Assembly (NCBI RefSeq): GCF_900090265.1 | Contig: NZ_LT607752.1 | Coordinates: forward strand, 6,392,001 to 6,456,000 | Direction: 5' to 3' | Origin: Micromonospora rifamycinica | Lineage (GTDB): Bacteria; Actinomycetota; Actinomycetes; Mycobacteriales; Micromonosporaceae | Length of the DNA: 64,000 bases | Shown: positions 8,564 to 16,944 of the stretch, piece by piece | Layout: every line of letters begins with the position of its first letter | Numbering within the stretch: the first letter of the stretch is position 1 | Program-made: the position numbers and the translations under genes | Notes under the pieces: generated by a model | Databases searched by the model: none | Seen by the model: only the letters and a program-made list of their open reading frames with translations | Told to the model about the DNA's origin: nothing

Positions 8564-11500
8564 GTGGATCCTCGACAGGTACGCCGCCTGGCGGAGCAGT
8601 CTGCCAATTTCGGGTTCTTGACGAACCACCCGCTGCTGGTCTGGTACGGCGCGGGTGCCGAATCGCTGGTCTATGTCGATGCCCAGGCGGCGATGCTCAA
8701 GACGCGCAGCTTCGGTGAAGTGCTGGCCAAGGACCTGGTACGACGTACCAACGCCAAGGCGGTCAGTGGCAGGTTCGTCCACCAGGTCCAGGCGCTCAAC
8801 GCCGACGGCACCCTCGTGCAGCATGTCCACGCCGCGTTCGAGCGGTTGCGTAACGTCGGCAACGAGGCGGCGCACGAGCACTTCAGCGAGGTCCGCGAGG
8901 CGTTGGTGCTGCTGCGTACCTGCTTCGAGTTGGGGTTGTGGTACCACCGCGCGTTGACCGACGACCGTACGCCGAGGGGGTTCGTGCCGCCGAGCCCGCC
9001 GGCGGCGCAGGTTCCCGCGTCCATCGCGGCGAGCCTTCAGGCCGAGATCGACCGCTACAAGCGGGAGCTGGCCGACGCCAAGCTGTTGCTGGCGGGTAAG
9101 CCGTCGCTGGCGCAGGCGCAGGCCGATGCGGTGCGTGACGCCGACGCGGCGGTGCGGGCCGCCGATGCCCGACGCGGGGAGACTGCCGCGCTGGTGGCGA
9201 GCCTGGAGCCGGCTGCCCAGGCGGCGCAGCAGGCGTTCGACAGCGCCCAGCCACGCCGGGTGTCCGCCGGTAAACGCGAGGAGTTCATCGCCCGCGCCCG
9301 CCGCGCCTCCCACGAGCCACTGAACGAGGTGCAGACCCGGATCGAGATCGACCGTCAGCTCACCGCCGCCGGGTGGCAGGTCCAGGACGAGAGCCAGCTC
9401 AACCTCTTCGCGGGCAGCGGCGTCGCGGTGCGCGAGGTGACCCTGGCGACGGGCCGGGCCGACTACCTGCTCTACGTCGACCAACGCCTGGTCGGGGTGA
9501 TCGAGGCCAAGCGGGAGGGCACCGCCCCGCGCGGGGTGGAGGCGCAGCTCGACCGCTACCTCGACGGGTTGACCGCGGAACAGCGGCTCAGCGCCTGGCG
9601 GCGGGAGGCGGCGCTGCCCTTCGGGTACGTGGCCACCGGCACCGAGACCGCGTTCGTCAACCGGCTCGACCCGTTTCCGCGTACCCGGGAGGTGTTCGCG
9701 TTCCACCGGCCGGAGACGCTCGCCCGGTGGATGCGGGAGGCGGACGACGAGCCGGCCGCGCCGACGCTGCGCGCCCGGCTGCGCCGGATGCCGGCGCTGG
9801 ACCGGCTGGGCCTGCGCCCGGCGCAGATCGACGCGGTCGAGGGTCTGGAACGCTCGCTGGCGGATGCCCGGCCCCGGGCGTTGATCCAGATGGCCACCGG
9901 GGCGGGCAAGACCTTCACCGCGGTCACCAGCAGCTACCGGCTGCTCAAGCACGCCCGTGCCCGCCGCATCCTGTTCCTGGTCGACCGCAACAACCTCGGC
10001 AAGCAGACCCTGCGCGAGTACGCCGGCTACCAGACCCCCGACGACGGGCGGAAGTTCACCGAGCTGTACACGGTGGACCGGCTCTCCGGTGCCGGCCTGC
10101 TCGACTCGTCCACCGTGGTGATCTCGACGATCCAGCGCCTGTACGGGGCGTTGCGCGGCACCGAACTGCCCGACGTCGACCTCGACGACCGGGCCTTCGA
10201 CAGCTACGACCTCGACGAGCCGGCCGAGGTCGGTTACAACCCGCAGCTGCCGCCGGAGACGTTCGACCTGATCGTGGTGGACGAGTGTCACCGGTCGATC
10301 TACGGCAAGTGGCGGGCGGTCATCGAGTACTTCGACGCCTTCGTGGTGGGGCTGACCGCGACCCCGGTGAAGCAGACCCTCGGCTTCTTCCAGCAGAACC
10401 TCGTCTCGGAATACACCTACGAGCAGGCGGTCGCCGACGGGGTGAACGTCAACTTCGACGTCTACCGGATCAGGACCGAGATCACCGAGGGCGGGCAGAG
10501 GATCGAGGCCGGCACCGTCGTGCCGCTGCGCGACCGCCGCACCCGGGCCGAGCGCTACCAGGAGCTGGAGGACGACTTCACGTACGCGGGCCGCCAGGTC
10601 GGCCGGTCCGTGATCTCCAAGGGGCAGCTCAGGCTGGTGCTGGATACCTTCCGCGAGCGGCTGTTCACCGAGATCTTCCCCGGCCGTTCCACGGTGCCCA
10701 AGACGCTGATCTTCGCGTGCGACGACAACCACGCCGAGGAGATCGTCGCCATGGTCCGGGAGGTGTTCGGGCGCGGCAACGAGTTCGCCAGGAAGATCAC
10801 CTATTCCTCCCGACGGGACGGCGACAACCCCGACACCCTCATCCAGGCGTTCCGCAACAGCCCGGAGATGCGGGTCGCGGTCACCGTCGACATGATCGCC
10901 ACCGGCACCGACGTACGCCCGCTGGAGTGTGTGTTCTTCCTCAGGCCGGTGCGCAGCGCCACCTACTTCGAGCAGATGAAGGGGCGTGGGGCGCGCACCA
11001 TCGACCCGGCCGACTTCCAGTCCGTCACGCCTGACGCGAGGGTGAAGGACCGCTTCGTCATCGTCGACGCGGTGGGGGTGACCGAGGCCGACCTGGACGA
11101 GGCGGTGCCGCTGCAACGGCACACCGAACAGCAGATCTCGCTGCGTGACCTGCTGCGCAAGGCCGGCACGCTGACCGCCGACGTCAACGAGGTGGCCACC
11201 CTGGCGTCCCGGTTGTCGCGCCTCGACCGGCAACTCACCGACGACGAACGCGCCGAGCTGGCGGAGCTGGGCGGGCAGCCGCTCACCGGCATCGTCCGGG
11301 GCCTGGTCGACGCGGTGGCTCCCGAGCAGCTCAACCCCGCCACCCAGGCCGGGCCGGACGCCGTCCGCGACCTGCTGGCCGGCGCACTGCGCCCGCTCGC
11401 CGCGAACCCGCAGCTCCGCGACCGCATCCTGGAGATCCGCCGCGCCCATGACATCACCATCGACGAGGTCAACGTCGACAAGCTGGTGTCGGCGGCCGGG

Positions 11501-12055
11501 GTGCCCGCCGCCGAACGCGCCCAGGTGACCGTGCGGAGCTGGCACGACTACCTGGAACAACACCGCGACGAGATCACCGCGTTGCAGGTGTTCTACGAGG
11601 GCAAGGGTCGGGTCAGCTACGACCAGCTCAAGGAGCTGGCGGCCCGGATCGCCCGGCCCCCGCAGGCGTGGACCCCGGATTCGCTGTGGCAGGCGTACGT
11701 GCTGCTCGGCCGCACCGCCGAGCAGGCCGGGTCGCGCGGGGTCACCGACCTGGTCGCCCTCATCCGCTACGAACTGGGCCTGGACCAGGAACTACGTCCA
11801 TTTCGTACGGCCACAGAGGAGCGTTTCCGTGGGTGGCTGCTGCGGCAGGAACAGGCGGGCGCTACCTTCACTGCCGATCAGGTGTGGTGGCTGGAGAGGA
11901 TCAGGGACGTGATAGCGGTCAGTGTGGAGATCACCCCCGACGACCTGGAAGGGGCACCCTTCACCGAACGCGGCGGCATCGACGGGTACGCGGGTGCCTT
12001 CGGCAACCGCGCCGAACCCCTCCTCACCGAACTCAACCAGGAGCTGTCCGCGTGA
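8564..12055 (+). CDS. hsdR: Type I restriction enzyme, R (translocase/endonuclease) subunit
   Basis: 1163 aa, normal for HsdR. In order: a DUF4145-like helical region (about 20-130); the PD-(D/E)xK nuclease core near residues 300-318 (GRADYLLYVDQ, then VIEAKRE, which supplies the catalytic D, E and K); SF2 helicase lobe 1 with Walker A MATGAGKT (about 444), DECH box (about 572) and TATP (about 598); helicase lobe 2 with ATGTDVRPLE; and an EcoEI-type C-terminal domain. HsdR with HsdM and HsdS translocates DNA and cuts unmethylated targets. GTG 8564 has GGAG 4 nt upstream. Its stop overlaps the hsdS start by 4 nt (GTGA), so translation is coupled. Confidence 0.95.
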   Translation: MDPRQVRRLAEQSANFGFLTNHPLLVWYGAGAESLVYVDAQAAMLKTRSFGEVLAKDLVRRTNAKAVSGRFVHQVQALNADGTLVQHVHAAFERLRNVGNEAAHEHFSEVREALVLLRTCFELGLWYHRALTDDRTPRGFVPPSPPAAQVPASIAASLQAEIDRYKRELADAKLLLAGKPSLAQAQADAVRDADAAVRAADARRGETAALVASLEPAAQAAQQAFDSAQPRRVSAGKREEFIARARRASHEPLNEVQTRIEIDRQLTAAGWQVQDESQLNLFAGSGVAVREVTLATGRADYLLYVDQRLVGVIEAKREGTAPRGVEAQLDRYLDGLTAEQRLSAWRREAALPFGYVATGTETAFVNRLDPFPRTREVFAFHRPETLARWMREADDEPAAPTLRARLRRMPALDRLGLRPAQIDAVEGLERSLADARPRALIQMATGAGKTFTAVTSSYRLLKHARARRILFLVDRNNLGKQTLREYAGYQTPDDGRKFTELYTVDRLSGAGLLDSSTVVISTIQRLYGALRGTELPDVDLDDRAFDSYDLDEPAEVGYNPQLPPETFDLIVVDECHRSIYGKWRAVIEYFDAFVVGLTATPVKQTLGFFQQNLVSEYTYEQAVADGVNVNFDVYRIRTEITEGGQRIEAGTVVPLRDRRTRAERYQELEDDFTYAGRQVGRSVISKGQLRLVLDTFRERLFTEIFPGRSTVPKTLIFACDDNHAEEIVAMVREVFGRGNEFARKITYSSRRDGDNPDTLIQAFRNSPEMRVAVTVDMIATGTDVRPLECVFFLRPVRSATYFEQMKGRGARTIDPADFQSVTPDARVKDRFVIVDAVGVTEADLDEAVPLQRHTEQQISLRDLLRKAGTLTADVNEVATLASRLSRLDRQLTDDERAELAELGGQPLTGIVRGLVDAVAPEQLNPATQAGPDAVRDLLAGALRPLAANPQLRDRILEIRRAHDITIDEVNVDKLVSAAGVPAAERAQVTVRSWHDYLEQHRDEITALQVFYEGKGRVSYDQLKELAARIARPPQAWTPDSLWQAYVLLGRTAEQAGSRGVTDLVALIRYELGLDQELRPFRTATEERFRGWLLRQEQAGATFTADQVWWLERIRDVIAVSVEITPDDLEGAPFTERGGIDGYAGAFGNRAEPLLTELNQELSA

Positions 12056-13479
12056 CCGACCTTTCTCCGGGTTGGATTGTCGCGCCGCTGGGTGAGCTTG
12101 TCGACGTCCTCGATAGTCATCGGATCCCGGTCAGCGCCAAGGAACGCGTGGAACGGTCTGGTTCGGTGCCTTACTACGGGGCAGCCGGACAAGTAGGATC
12201 TATCGACTCTGCAATCTTTGACGAAGATTTGGTGCTGCTCGGCGAAGACGGTGTGCAGTTCTTTGATCCTCACAAAGACAAGGCATACCGGATTTCAGGT
12301 CCGGCATGGGTGAACAACCACGCCCACGTTTTGCGTCCAAGGGAGTTGCTTGAAATCAGCTACCTCCATCACTACCTGAACTCGTTCGACTATCGCGGCT
12401 ATGCCAATGGAACGACCCGCCTCAAGCTGACGCAGGCGGCAATGAACCGGATTCCAGTCAGGCTGCCACCCCGCGCGGAGCAGCGGCGTATCGTCACTGC
12501 CCTCGACAGTCACCTCTCTTGCTGGGAGATGGGCTCCTCTCAGCTTGTCGGCACGCAACGAAGGATCAATCGCTTTCGGGATCAGGTGATGATGCTCGCC
12601 GGGGTGGGCGCGTTGGGACGTGACGAGCCCCAGTTCCGAGCGCTGCCCCCCGAGCCTGCGGGGGTGCAGGATGGCGAGTTGCCGGCAGTCCCGGACACCT
12701 GGCATTGGATGCGGTTGGAGGAGTTCGCGGAGGTCGTAGGTGGGGTCACCAAGGACAGCAAGCGGCAGTCCGATCCCGAGTTCGTGGAGGTGCCCTACCT
12801 GCGGGTGGCGAACGTGCAACGTGCCCGGCTCGATCTGTCGGAGGTAGCCCGCATCAAGGTGCCGCCGAAGAAGGCCGAGCAGTTGCGCCTCCGGCCGGGT
12901 GACGTGTTGCTCAACGAGGGCGGCGACCGTGACAAGCTCGGCAGGGGGTGGGTCTGGGAGGGGCAGATTCCCGGGTGCATCCATCAGAACCACGTCTTCC
13001 GCGCCCGGATCAAGGATGAGGTGCTGCACCCTAAGCTGCTGGCCTGGCACGCGAACGGCTTCGGTCGTCGGTGGTTCGAGGTGAACGGCCTCCAAAGCGT
13101 CAATCTGGCGTCGATCAGCCTCGGGAAGATGAAAAAGTTCCCGGTGCCGATTCCGCCTCGTGCCGAGCAGGACGCCCTCGTCCAGTCGGCTGAGAAGTAC
13201 CTCTCCTTGCTCGATGGCATGGAGCGGGCGGTGACCTCGGCCCGCGAAAAGGCGAACCGGCTGCGGGCGTCGCTGCTCGCGGAGGCGTTTGCGGGGCGAC
13301 TCGTGCCGCAGGACCCGGACGACGAGCCGGCCGCCGAACTGCTCGCCCGGATCAGGGCCGAGCGGGCGGCCACCATCCCGACGCAGCGGACGCGCTCCCG
13401 GCGTACCCCGAAGGAGTTGGCGGCACCGCCGACCAGGGTGACCGGCGACGACTATCAGCAGGAGACCTTGCCACTGTGA
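12052..13479 (+). CDS. hsdS: Type I restriction-modification specificity subunit S
   Basis: 475 aa with the standard two-half plan. TRD1 plus its conserved helix cover about residues 1-190 (PPRAEQRRIV marks the first conserved region). TRD2 plus helix follow (about 205-430; IPPRAEQDALV, then LRASLLAEAFAGRLVPQDPDDEPA). The TRDs read the two halves of a bipartite site, and the helices space them and hold two HsdM subunits. DNA at 12080-12420 (TRD1) is clearly more AT-rich than TRD2 and than hsdR/hsdM, as expected for an imported or recombined recognition domain. GTG overlaps the hsdR stop by 4 nt, and the stop overlaps hsdM by 4 nt. The target sequence cannot be predicted by eye. Confidence 0.93.
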   Translation: MTDLSPGWIVAPLGELVDVLDSHRIPVSAKERVERSGSVPYYGAAGQVGSIDSAIFDEDLVLLGEDGVQFFDPHKDKAYRISGPAWVNNHAHVLRPRELLEISYLHHYLNSFDYRGYANGTTRLKLTQAAMNRIPVRLPPRAEQRRIVTALDSHLSCWEMGSSQLVGTQRRINRFRDQVMMLAGVGALGRDEPQFRALPPEPAGVQDGELPAVPDTWHWMRLEEFAEVVGGVTKDSKRQSDPEFVEVPYLRVANVQRARLDLSEVARIKVPPKKAEQLRLRPGDVLLNEGGDRDKLGRGWVWEGQIPGCIHQNHVFRARIKDEVLHPKLLAWHANGFGRRWFEVNGLQSVNLASISLGKMKKFPVPIPPRAEQDALVQSAEKYLSLLDGMERAVTSAREKANRLRASLLAEAFAGRLVPQDPDDEPAAELLARIRAERAATIPTQRTRSRRTPKELAAPPTRVTGDDYQQETLPL

Positions 13480-14975
13480 GCACTGTGGATTCGCGCCGTC
13501 TGGTGCAGAAGCTCTGGAACTACTGTGACGTGCTGCGCGACGACGGCGTGTCGACGATCGATTATGTGGAGCAGTTGACCTATCTGCTGTTTCTCAAGAT
13601 GGCCGACGAGCGGGCCAGGCGGACGTTCCGGCCGGAGCAGATCGTGCCCGCCGAGCTGAGCTGGCAGACCCTGCTGGACGCCGAGGGCGACGACCTGGAG
13701 GTGCAGTACCGGCACATCCTCACCGGGTTGGCCCGGGAGGGCGGCACCCTGGGGACGATCTTCCGCAAGGCGCAGAACAAGATCCAGGACCCGGCGAAGC
13801 TCAAGCGACTGATCGTCGACCTGATCGACAAGCAGGAATGGTCGGGCACCGGGGTCGACGTCAAGGGCGACGCCTACGAGGAGTTGCTGGCCAAGGGCGC
13901 GGAGGACGCGAAATCCGGCGCGGGGCAGTACTTCACCCCGCGTGCGTTGACCGCCGCGATGGTCGACTGCATGCTGCCCACCCCCGACGACACGATCACC
14001 GACCCGGCCTGCGGCACCGGCGGATTCCTGCTCGCCGCCTATGACCACATCCAGCGTCACCACGGCAGCACCCTCACCCCCGACCAGCGGCGACGGCTCG
14101 CTGGCGGTGCGATCACCGGCACCGAGCTGGTCGACGGCACCGCCCGGCTGGCGGCGATGAACATGCTGCTGCACGGGATCGGCACCCCCAACGGCCCGTC
14201 GCTGATCGCCGTGCGCGACGCCCTCGGCCGGGAGCCTGACCAGCGGGTCAGCCTGGTGCTGGCGAACCCGCCGTTCGGGCGCAGCTCGTCGATCCGGATG
14301 GTGGGGGAGGACGGCCGGTCCTCCCGCGAGGAACGCGAGATCGAACGCAACGACTTCTGGGCCACCACCGCCAACAAACAGCTCAACTTCGTCCAGCACA
14401 TCGCCGCGCTGCTGGAGATCGACGGCCGGGCGGCGGTCGTCCTGCCCGACAACGTGCTGTTCGAGGGCGGCGCGGGGGAGACCATCCGCCGCCGGCTGCT
14501 CAAGCAGTACGACCTGCACACCATGCTGCGCCTGCCCACCGGCATCTTCTACGCCGGTGGCGTCAAGGCCAACGTGCTGTTCTTCGAGCGTAAGCGTGCC
14601 CGCGAGGAACCCTGGACCCAGAACCTCTGGGTGTACGACTTCCGCACCAACCAGCACTTCACGCTCAAGCAGAACCCACTGCGCCGGGAACACCTCCAGG
14701 ACTTCGTCGACTGCTACCTGCCCGGCAAGGACCGCGCCGAGCGGGTGGAGACCGAACGTTTCCGCCCCTTCCCGTACGACGAGTTGATCGCCCGCGACAA
14801 GGTGAACCTGGACATCACCTGGCTCAAGGACGCCTCCCTGGAGGACGCCGACGCGCTGCTGCCACCCGAGGTGATCGCCCAGGAGATCGTCGAGGACCTC
14901 CAGGCGGCCCTACGCGAGTTCGCCGCCATCGCCGAAGCCCTCGGCGCGACAGCCTCCCGGGTCGACACCGACTGA
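13476..14975 (+). CDS. hsdM: Type I restriction-modification N6-adenine methyltransferase subunit M
   Basis: 499 aa. The N-terminal HsdM helical domain (about 10-130; LWNYCDVLRDDG, YLLFLKMADE) leads to GAGQYFTPRAL (about 150), SAM-binding motif I DPACGTGGF (residues 176-184) and catalytic motif IV NPPF (264-267). This is the D/N-P-P-F/Y order of N6-adenine methylases. It methylates the bipartite site read by HsdS and forms the core of the R2M2S complex. GTG 13476 overlaps the hsdS stop (GTGA). All expected motifs are intact, so the system looks functional. Being last in an R-S-M operon is less common than M-S-R or R-M-S. Confidence 0.95.
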   Translation: MSTVDSRRLVQKLWNYCDVLRDDGVSTIDYVEQLTYLLFLKMADERARRTFRPEQIVPAELSWQTLLDAEGDDLEVQYRHILTGLAREGGTLGTIFRKAQNKIQDPAKLKRLIVDLIDKQEWSGTGVDVKGDAYEELLAKGAEDAKSGAGQYFTPRALTAAMVDCMLPTPDDTITDPACGTGGFLLAAYDHIQRHHGSTLTPDQRRRLAGGAITGTELVDGTARLAAMNMLLHGIGTPNGPSLIAVRDALGREPDQRVSLVLANPPFGRSSSIRMVGEDGRSSREEREIERNDFWATTANKQLNFVQHIAALLEIDGRAAVVLPDNVLFEGGAGETIRRRLLKQYDLHTMLRLPTGIFYAGGVKANVLFFERKRAREEPWTQNLWVYDFRTNQHFTLKQNPLRREHLQDFVDCYLPGKDRAERVETERFRPFPYDELIARDKVNLDITWLKDASLEDADALLPPEVIAQEIVEDLQAALREFAAIAEALGATASRVDTD

Positions 14976-14982
14976 CCGTGTA

Positions 14983-14988
14983 TAGCAT
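14983..14988 (+). promoter_or_regulatory. Putative -10 box (TAGCAT) for a leaderless XRE mRNA
   Basis: TAGCAT fits TANNNT and lies exactly 7 nt before the ATG at 14996, so transcription would start at or next to the start codon. No ribosome site precedes that ATG. Confidence 0.5.
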
Positions 14989-14995
14989 CAACTAC

Positions 14996-15301
14996 ATGCG
15001 ATGGAACGACATCCGTGCCGAGCATGTGGAACGGGCCGGGGGTGAAGGAGCTGTCGAGGCCGGCAAGCGGGAGTTGCTCGCCGAGGTGGTCGGGCACCGC
15101 CTCGCCGAGGTGCGTCGTGCCCGCAGCCTGACGCAACAGCAGGTCGCCGACCGCATGGGTGTCACCAAGGGGCGCGTGTCCCAGATCGAGCAGGGTAGGG
15201 TCTCCGGACAGGACGTCCTCGCCCGCTATGCCGCTGCGCTCGGCGGTCGCCTCCATCAGGCGATCTACTTCGACGACGGGGACATTGCCGCCATCGCATA
15301 G
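14996..15301 (+). CDS. XRE-family HTH regulator/antitoxin-like protein
   Basis: 101 aa. The XRE/HigA-like helix-turn-helix lies at about residues 36-85 (LTQQQVADRMGVTKGRVSQI) and is preceded by a helical segment (EHVERAGGEGAVEAGKREL) seen in proteins paired with RelE/ParE-type toxins. No toxin gene lies next to it. It is 20 nt after hsdM on the same strand but has its own TAGCAT box, so it may be an orphan antitoxin or a controller of the restriction operon; the sequence does not decide. ATG 14996 was chosen over GTG 14978 because of the leaderless promoter geometry. Confidence 0.82.
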   Translation: MRWNDIRAEHVERAGGEGAVEAGKRELLAEVVGHRLAEVRRARSLTQQQVADRMGVTKGRVSQIEQGRVSGQDVLARYAAALGGRLHQAIYFDDGDIAAIA

Positions 15302-15388
15302 CCCTCACTGCTCGGTAGGTCCGACCGGCTTCCGCCATATCGCTCGTATCAGCCACGATCGAACGTGTGCTGTGCTGTCGTGCGCCGG

Positions 15389-15425
15389 TTACTGCGGGGT
15401 GTCATTTCCGCTGGGGCGTACTGCT
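15389..15425 (-). pseudogene. Possible remnant of the 3' end of an AlpA-like HTH gene
   Basis: On the minus strand the last codons before a TAA read RPSGNDTPQ, close to the end of the intact HTH gene 0.7 kb away (RPTEDDTPE). The two DNA stretches, each starting GGTTACT(G/C)CGGGGTGTC, clearly resemble each other. No upstream HTH-coding part remains, so this looks like a decayed second copy. The 277 nt between the XRE gene and the next gene hold nothing else I can call. Confidence 0.35.
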
Positions 15426-15578
15426 GGAAAAGCCCGGGTGTTCCGGTGGCCCTTCGGGTAGGGTCGCCGTCGCGCCTTGTGGTCGGCCTGTGGTAGCCGT
15501 GACCTGCCCGGCTTCCTTCCGGTTGCCGCCAGCCCGCCGTTTCGATGTCGTCGTCCAGCTGGAGCCGGAGGTCCCAAG

Positions 15579-15914
15579 ATGGCCGAAAAGACCTATCAGG
15601 TCATCGTGCGCGGCAGGTTCGCGCCGCTCGATGACGTGCAGCGTGCCGCGCTGCTCGCCAGGGCGGACGAGCACGATGTTTTCCAGGCGAAGTTCACCGA
15701 AGAAGGCACCGTGACCTATGAGCGCTCCCTGCTCGGGTTCACCTTCCGCTGCCTGGTCCCGGCCACTCGGGAGGAGGCGGAATCGGTGGTGATCGGTAGG
15801 GCGGAAGCGCTGGCCGCCACCGCCGTCGCGGAGCTCGGTGCCGGCCACCGGGACCTCACGTCGGTCTCCACCGACCTCGACGACATCAAGATCCGCCACC
15901 GTGCACGCTCGTAA
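15579..15914 (+). CDS. DUF6204 family protein
   Basis: 111 aa. It starts YQVIVRGRFAPLDDVQRA and has a mid-protein TFRCLVP strand, matching small actinobacterial DUF6204 proteins (about 110 aa, VRGRF at the start, acidic C-terminal half with DL). It is cytoplasmic, with no TM. The role is unknown. ATG 15579 has GGAGG 7 nt upstream; an earlier in-frame GTG at 15477 lacks support. It converges on the AlpA-like HTH gene, with a hairpin between them. Confidence 0.75.
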   Translation: MAEKTYQVIVRGRFAPLDDVQRAALLARADEHDVFQAKFTEEGTVTYERSLLGFTFRCLVPATREEAESVVIGRAEALAATAVAELGAGHRDLTSVSTDLDDIKIRHRARS

Positions 15915-15967
15915 CGGCCGGCCAGCCCTCAACGGCGTCGCCACGCGGCGAGCTGCTGTCTCCTTCG

Positions 15968-16005
15968 TGGAGAGTTGTTGTCGCCCTGGGCGCAACAAGT
16001 CTCCA
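15968..16005. terminator. Near-perfect inverted repeat between convergent genes
   Basis: TGGAGA-G-TTGTTG at 15968-15980 pairs with CAACAA-G-TCTCCA at 15993-16005, with an inner CGC/GCG and one bulge. It lies between two genes that converge, so a bidirectional terminator is likely. The roughly 200-nt gap holds no other recognisable feature. Confidence 0.5.
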
Positions 16006-16119
16006 CAAACCTGGGCTGGTTGTCGGTGTGGGCTCCGGCGACCCCACCCAGGAGCAGATTGCCGACCGCCGGGGGTGGCAGAGGTGCGCGTCTCGTACGC
16101 GCTCCAGCAGGGCGGGCGG

Positions 16120-16335
16120 TTACTCCGGGGTGTCGTCCTCGGTGGGGCGTGGGGGCCGGTGCTTGGTGATCCACTCTTCGACGTCCACGGCCAGCCACAC
16201 CTTCATGCCGCGTAGCTCCTGGTAGGGGCGCGGGAAGGTGGGATGCCGGGTGAGCTGCTGGAACCGCTGCCGCGAGACACCCATCCGCTGGGCGATCTCG
16301 TACGGACCCATCAGCAGCACCGGGTCACGACTCAT
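16120..16335 (-). CDS. AlpA/excisionase-like helix-turn-helix protein
   Basis: 71 aa. A winged-HTH of the MerR-like AlpA/excisionase group occupies residues 8-60: YEIAQRMGVSRQRFQQLTRH, then FPRPYQEL and WLAVDVEEWI. Such proteins bind DNA as excisionases or small regulators and often travel with integrative elements, but no integrase is seen here. The start has a leaderless-type promoter (TACGCT, 7 nt, ATG). It is divergent from two small hypothetical genes, so the 80-nt gap is a shared regulatory region. Confidence 0.8.
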   Translation of the reverse strand: MSRDPVLLMGPYEIAQRMGVSRQRFQQLTRHPTFPRPYQELRGMKVWLAVDVEEWITKHRPPRPTEDDTPE

Positions 16336-16342
16336 GTTGCCA

Positions 16343-16348
16343 AGCGTA
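16343..16348 (-). promoter_or_regulatory. Putative -10 box (TACGCT) for the leaderless AlpA-like gene
   Basis: TACGCT on the minus strand ends 7 nt before ATG 16335. No ribosome site is seen. Confidence 0.5.
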
Positions 16349-16414
16349 GTGATTCGCTGACTTTCCGATCGGCTATTGCCAGCTGACTAAACCTCCACCA
16401 GGGACCGTGTCGGT

Positions 16415-16606
16415 ATGTCACGACGGGTGTCCTACCACGAGTATCTCCTCGCCACGGCAATGACGTTGGCGCGGCGGCACCGGCCGGCGTGGTCGTGGCG
16501 GCGGTGGCGGTTCGTCTGCCGGTGCGGAAACGAGCTGCCCTGCCGCTACCGGCACCGCATACCGATCAACCAACGGCACTGGCCGAGCCAGGACGGGCCG
16601 CGATGA
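16415..16606 (+). CDS. Small basic hypothetical protein with a Cys-x-Cys pair
   Basis: 63 aa, very basic and Trp/Arg-rich. The segment WRFVCRCGNELPCRYRHR contains CxC...C, which could hold a metal or bind nucleic acid. Its stop overlaps the next start (ATGA), so the two are probably translated together. It is divergent from the AlpA-like gene. Such pairs are typical of actinomycete accessory regions. No function is assigned. The ribosome site (AGGG, about 10 nt upstream) is weak. Confidence 0.6.
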   Translation: MSRRVSYHEYLLATAMTLARRHRPAWSWRRWRFVCRCGNELPCRYRHRIPINQRHWPSQDGPR

Positions 16607-16917
16607 TCACGCTACGGGCCGGGGTGCTGGTGTACGTGACGCGCACGGCGAGCCCGCAGTTCGTCAAGCCGATCCTGTTCCGGCTGATCCGGGTCCGCAC
16701 CGAGTGGATCACGTACGACGGTTGGGCCTGGCTCGACGGTTACCAGATCAACGCCAAGGGCGACGCGGTGGCTCGCCGGCTGATCTACGTCCAACCCGCC
16801 GAACTCCTGCCACCCGAGCCCACCCCGAAAGCCGCCCCGACCCGCCGGCCCGTCCCCGCCTCCCGCACCGCCACCTCCCGGCGCGTCCCGTCGACCCGAC
16901 CGCCCCGCCCGCGGTGA
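16603..16917 (+). CDS. Small hypothetical protein
   Basis: 104 aa. Residues 1-65 look like a compact beta-rich fold (VLVYVTRTASPQFVKPILFR, then WLDGYQINAKGDAVARRLIYV). The remaining third is a Pro/Arg/Thr-rich disordered tail. No TM. ATG 16603 overlaps the stop of the upstream gene by 4 nt (ATGA). It converges on the STAND/TPR gene, with only 27 nt between. Function unknown. Confidence 0.6.
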   Translation: MITLRAGVLVYVTRTASPQFVKPILFRLIRVRTEWITYDGWAWLDGYQINAKGDAVARRLIYVQPAELLPPEPTPKAAPTRRPVPASRTATSRRVPSTRPPRPR

Positions 16918-16944
16918 CAGGGAGCCGTCGACGAGCTGCCGTGA

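Noticed and set aside
8498..11563. Very long open frame on the minus strand opposite hsdR
   Set aside because: It is antisense to a gene with all expected motifs. Its product is Gly/Arg/Val low complexity, an artefact of GC-rich third positions.
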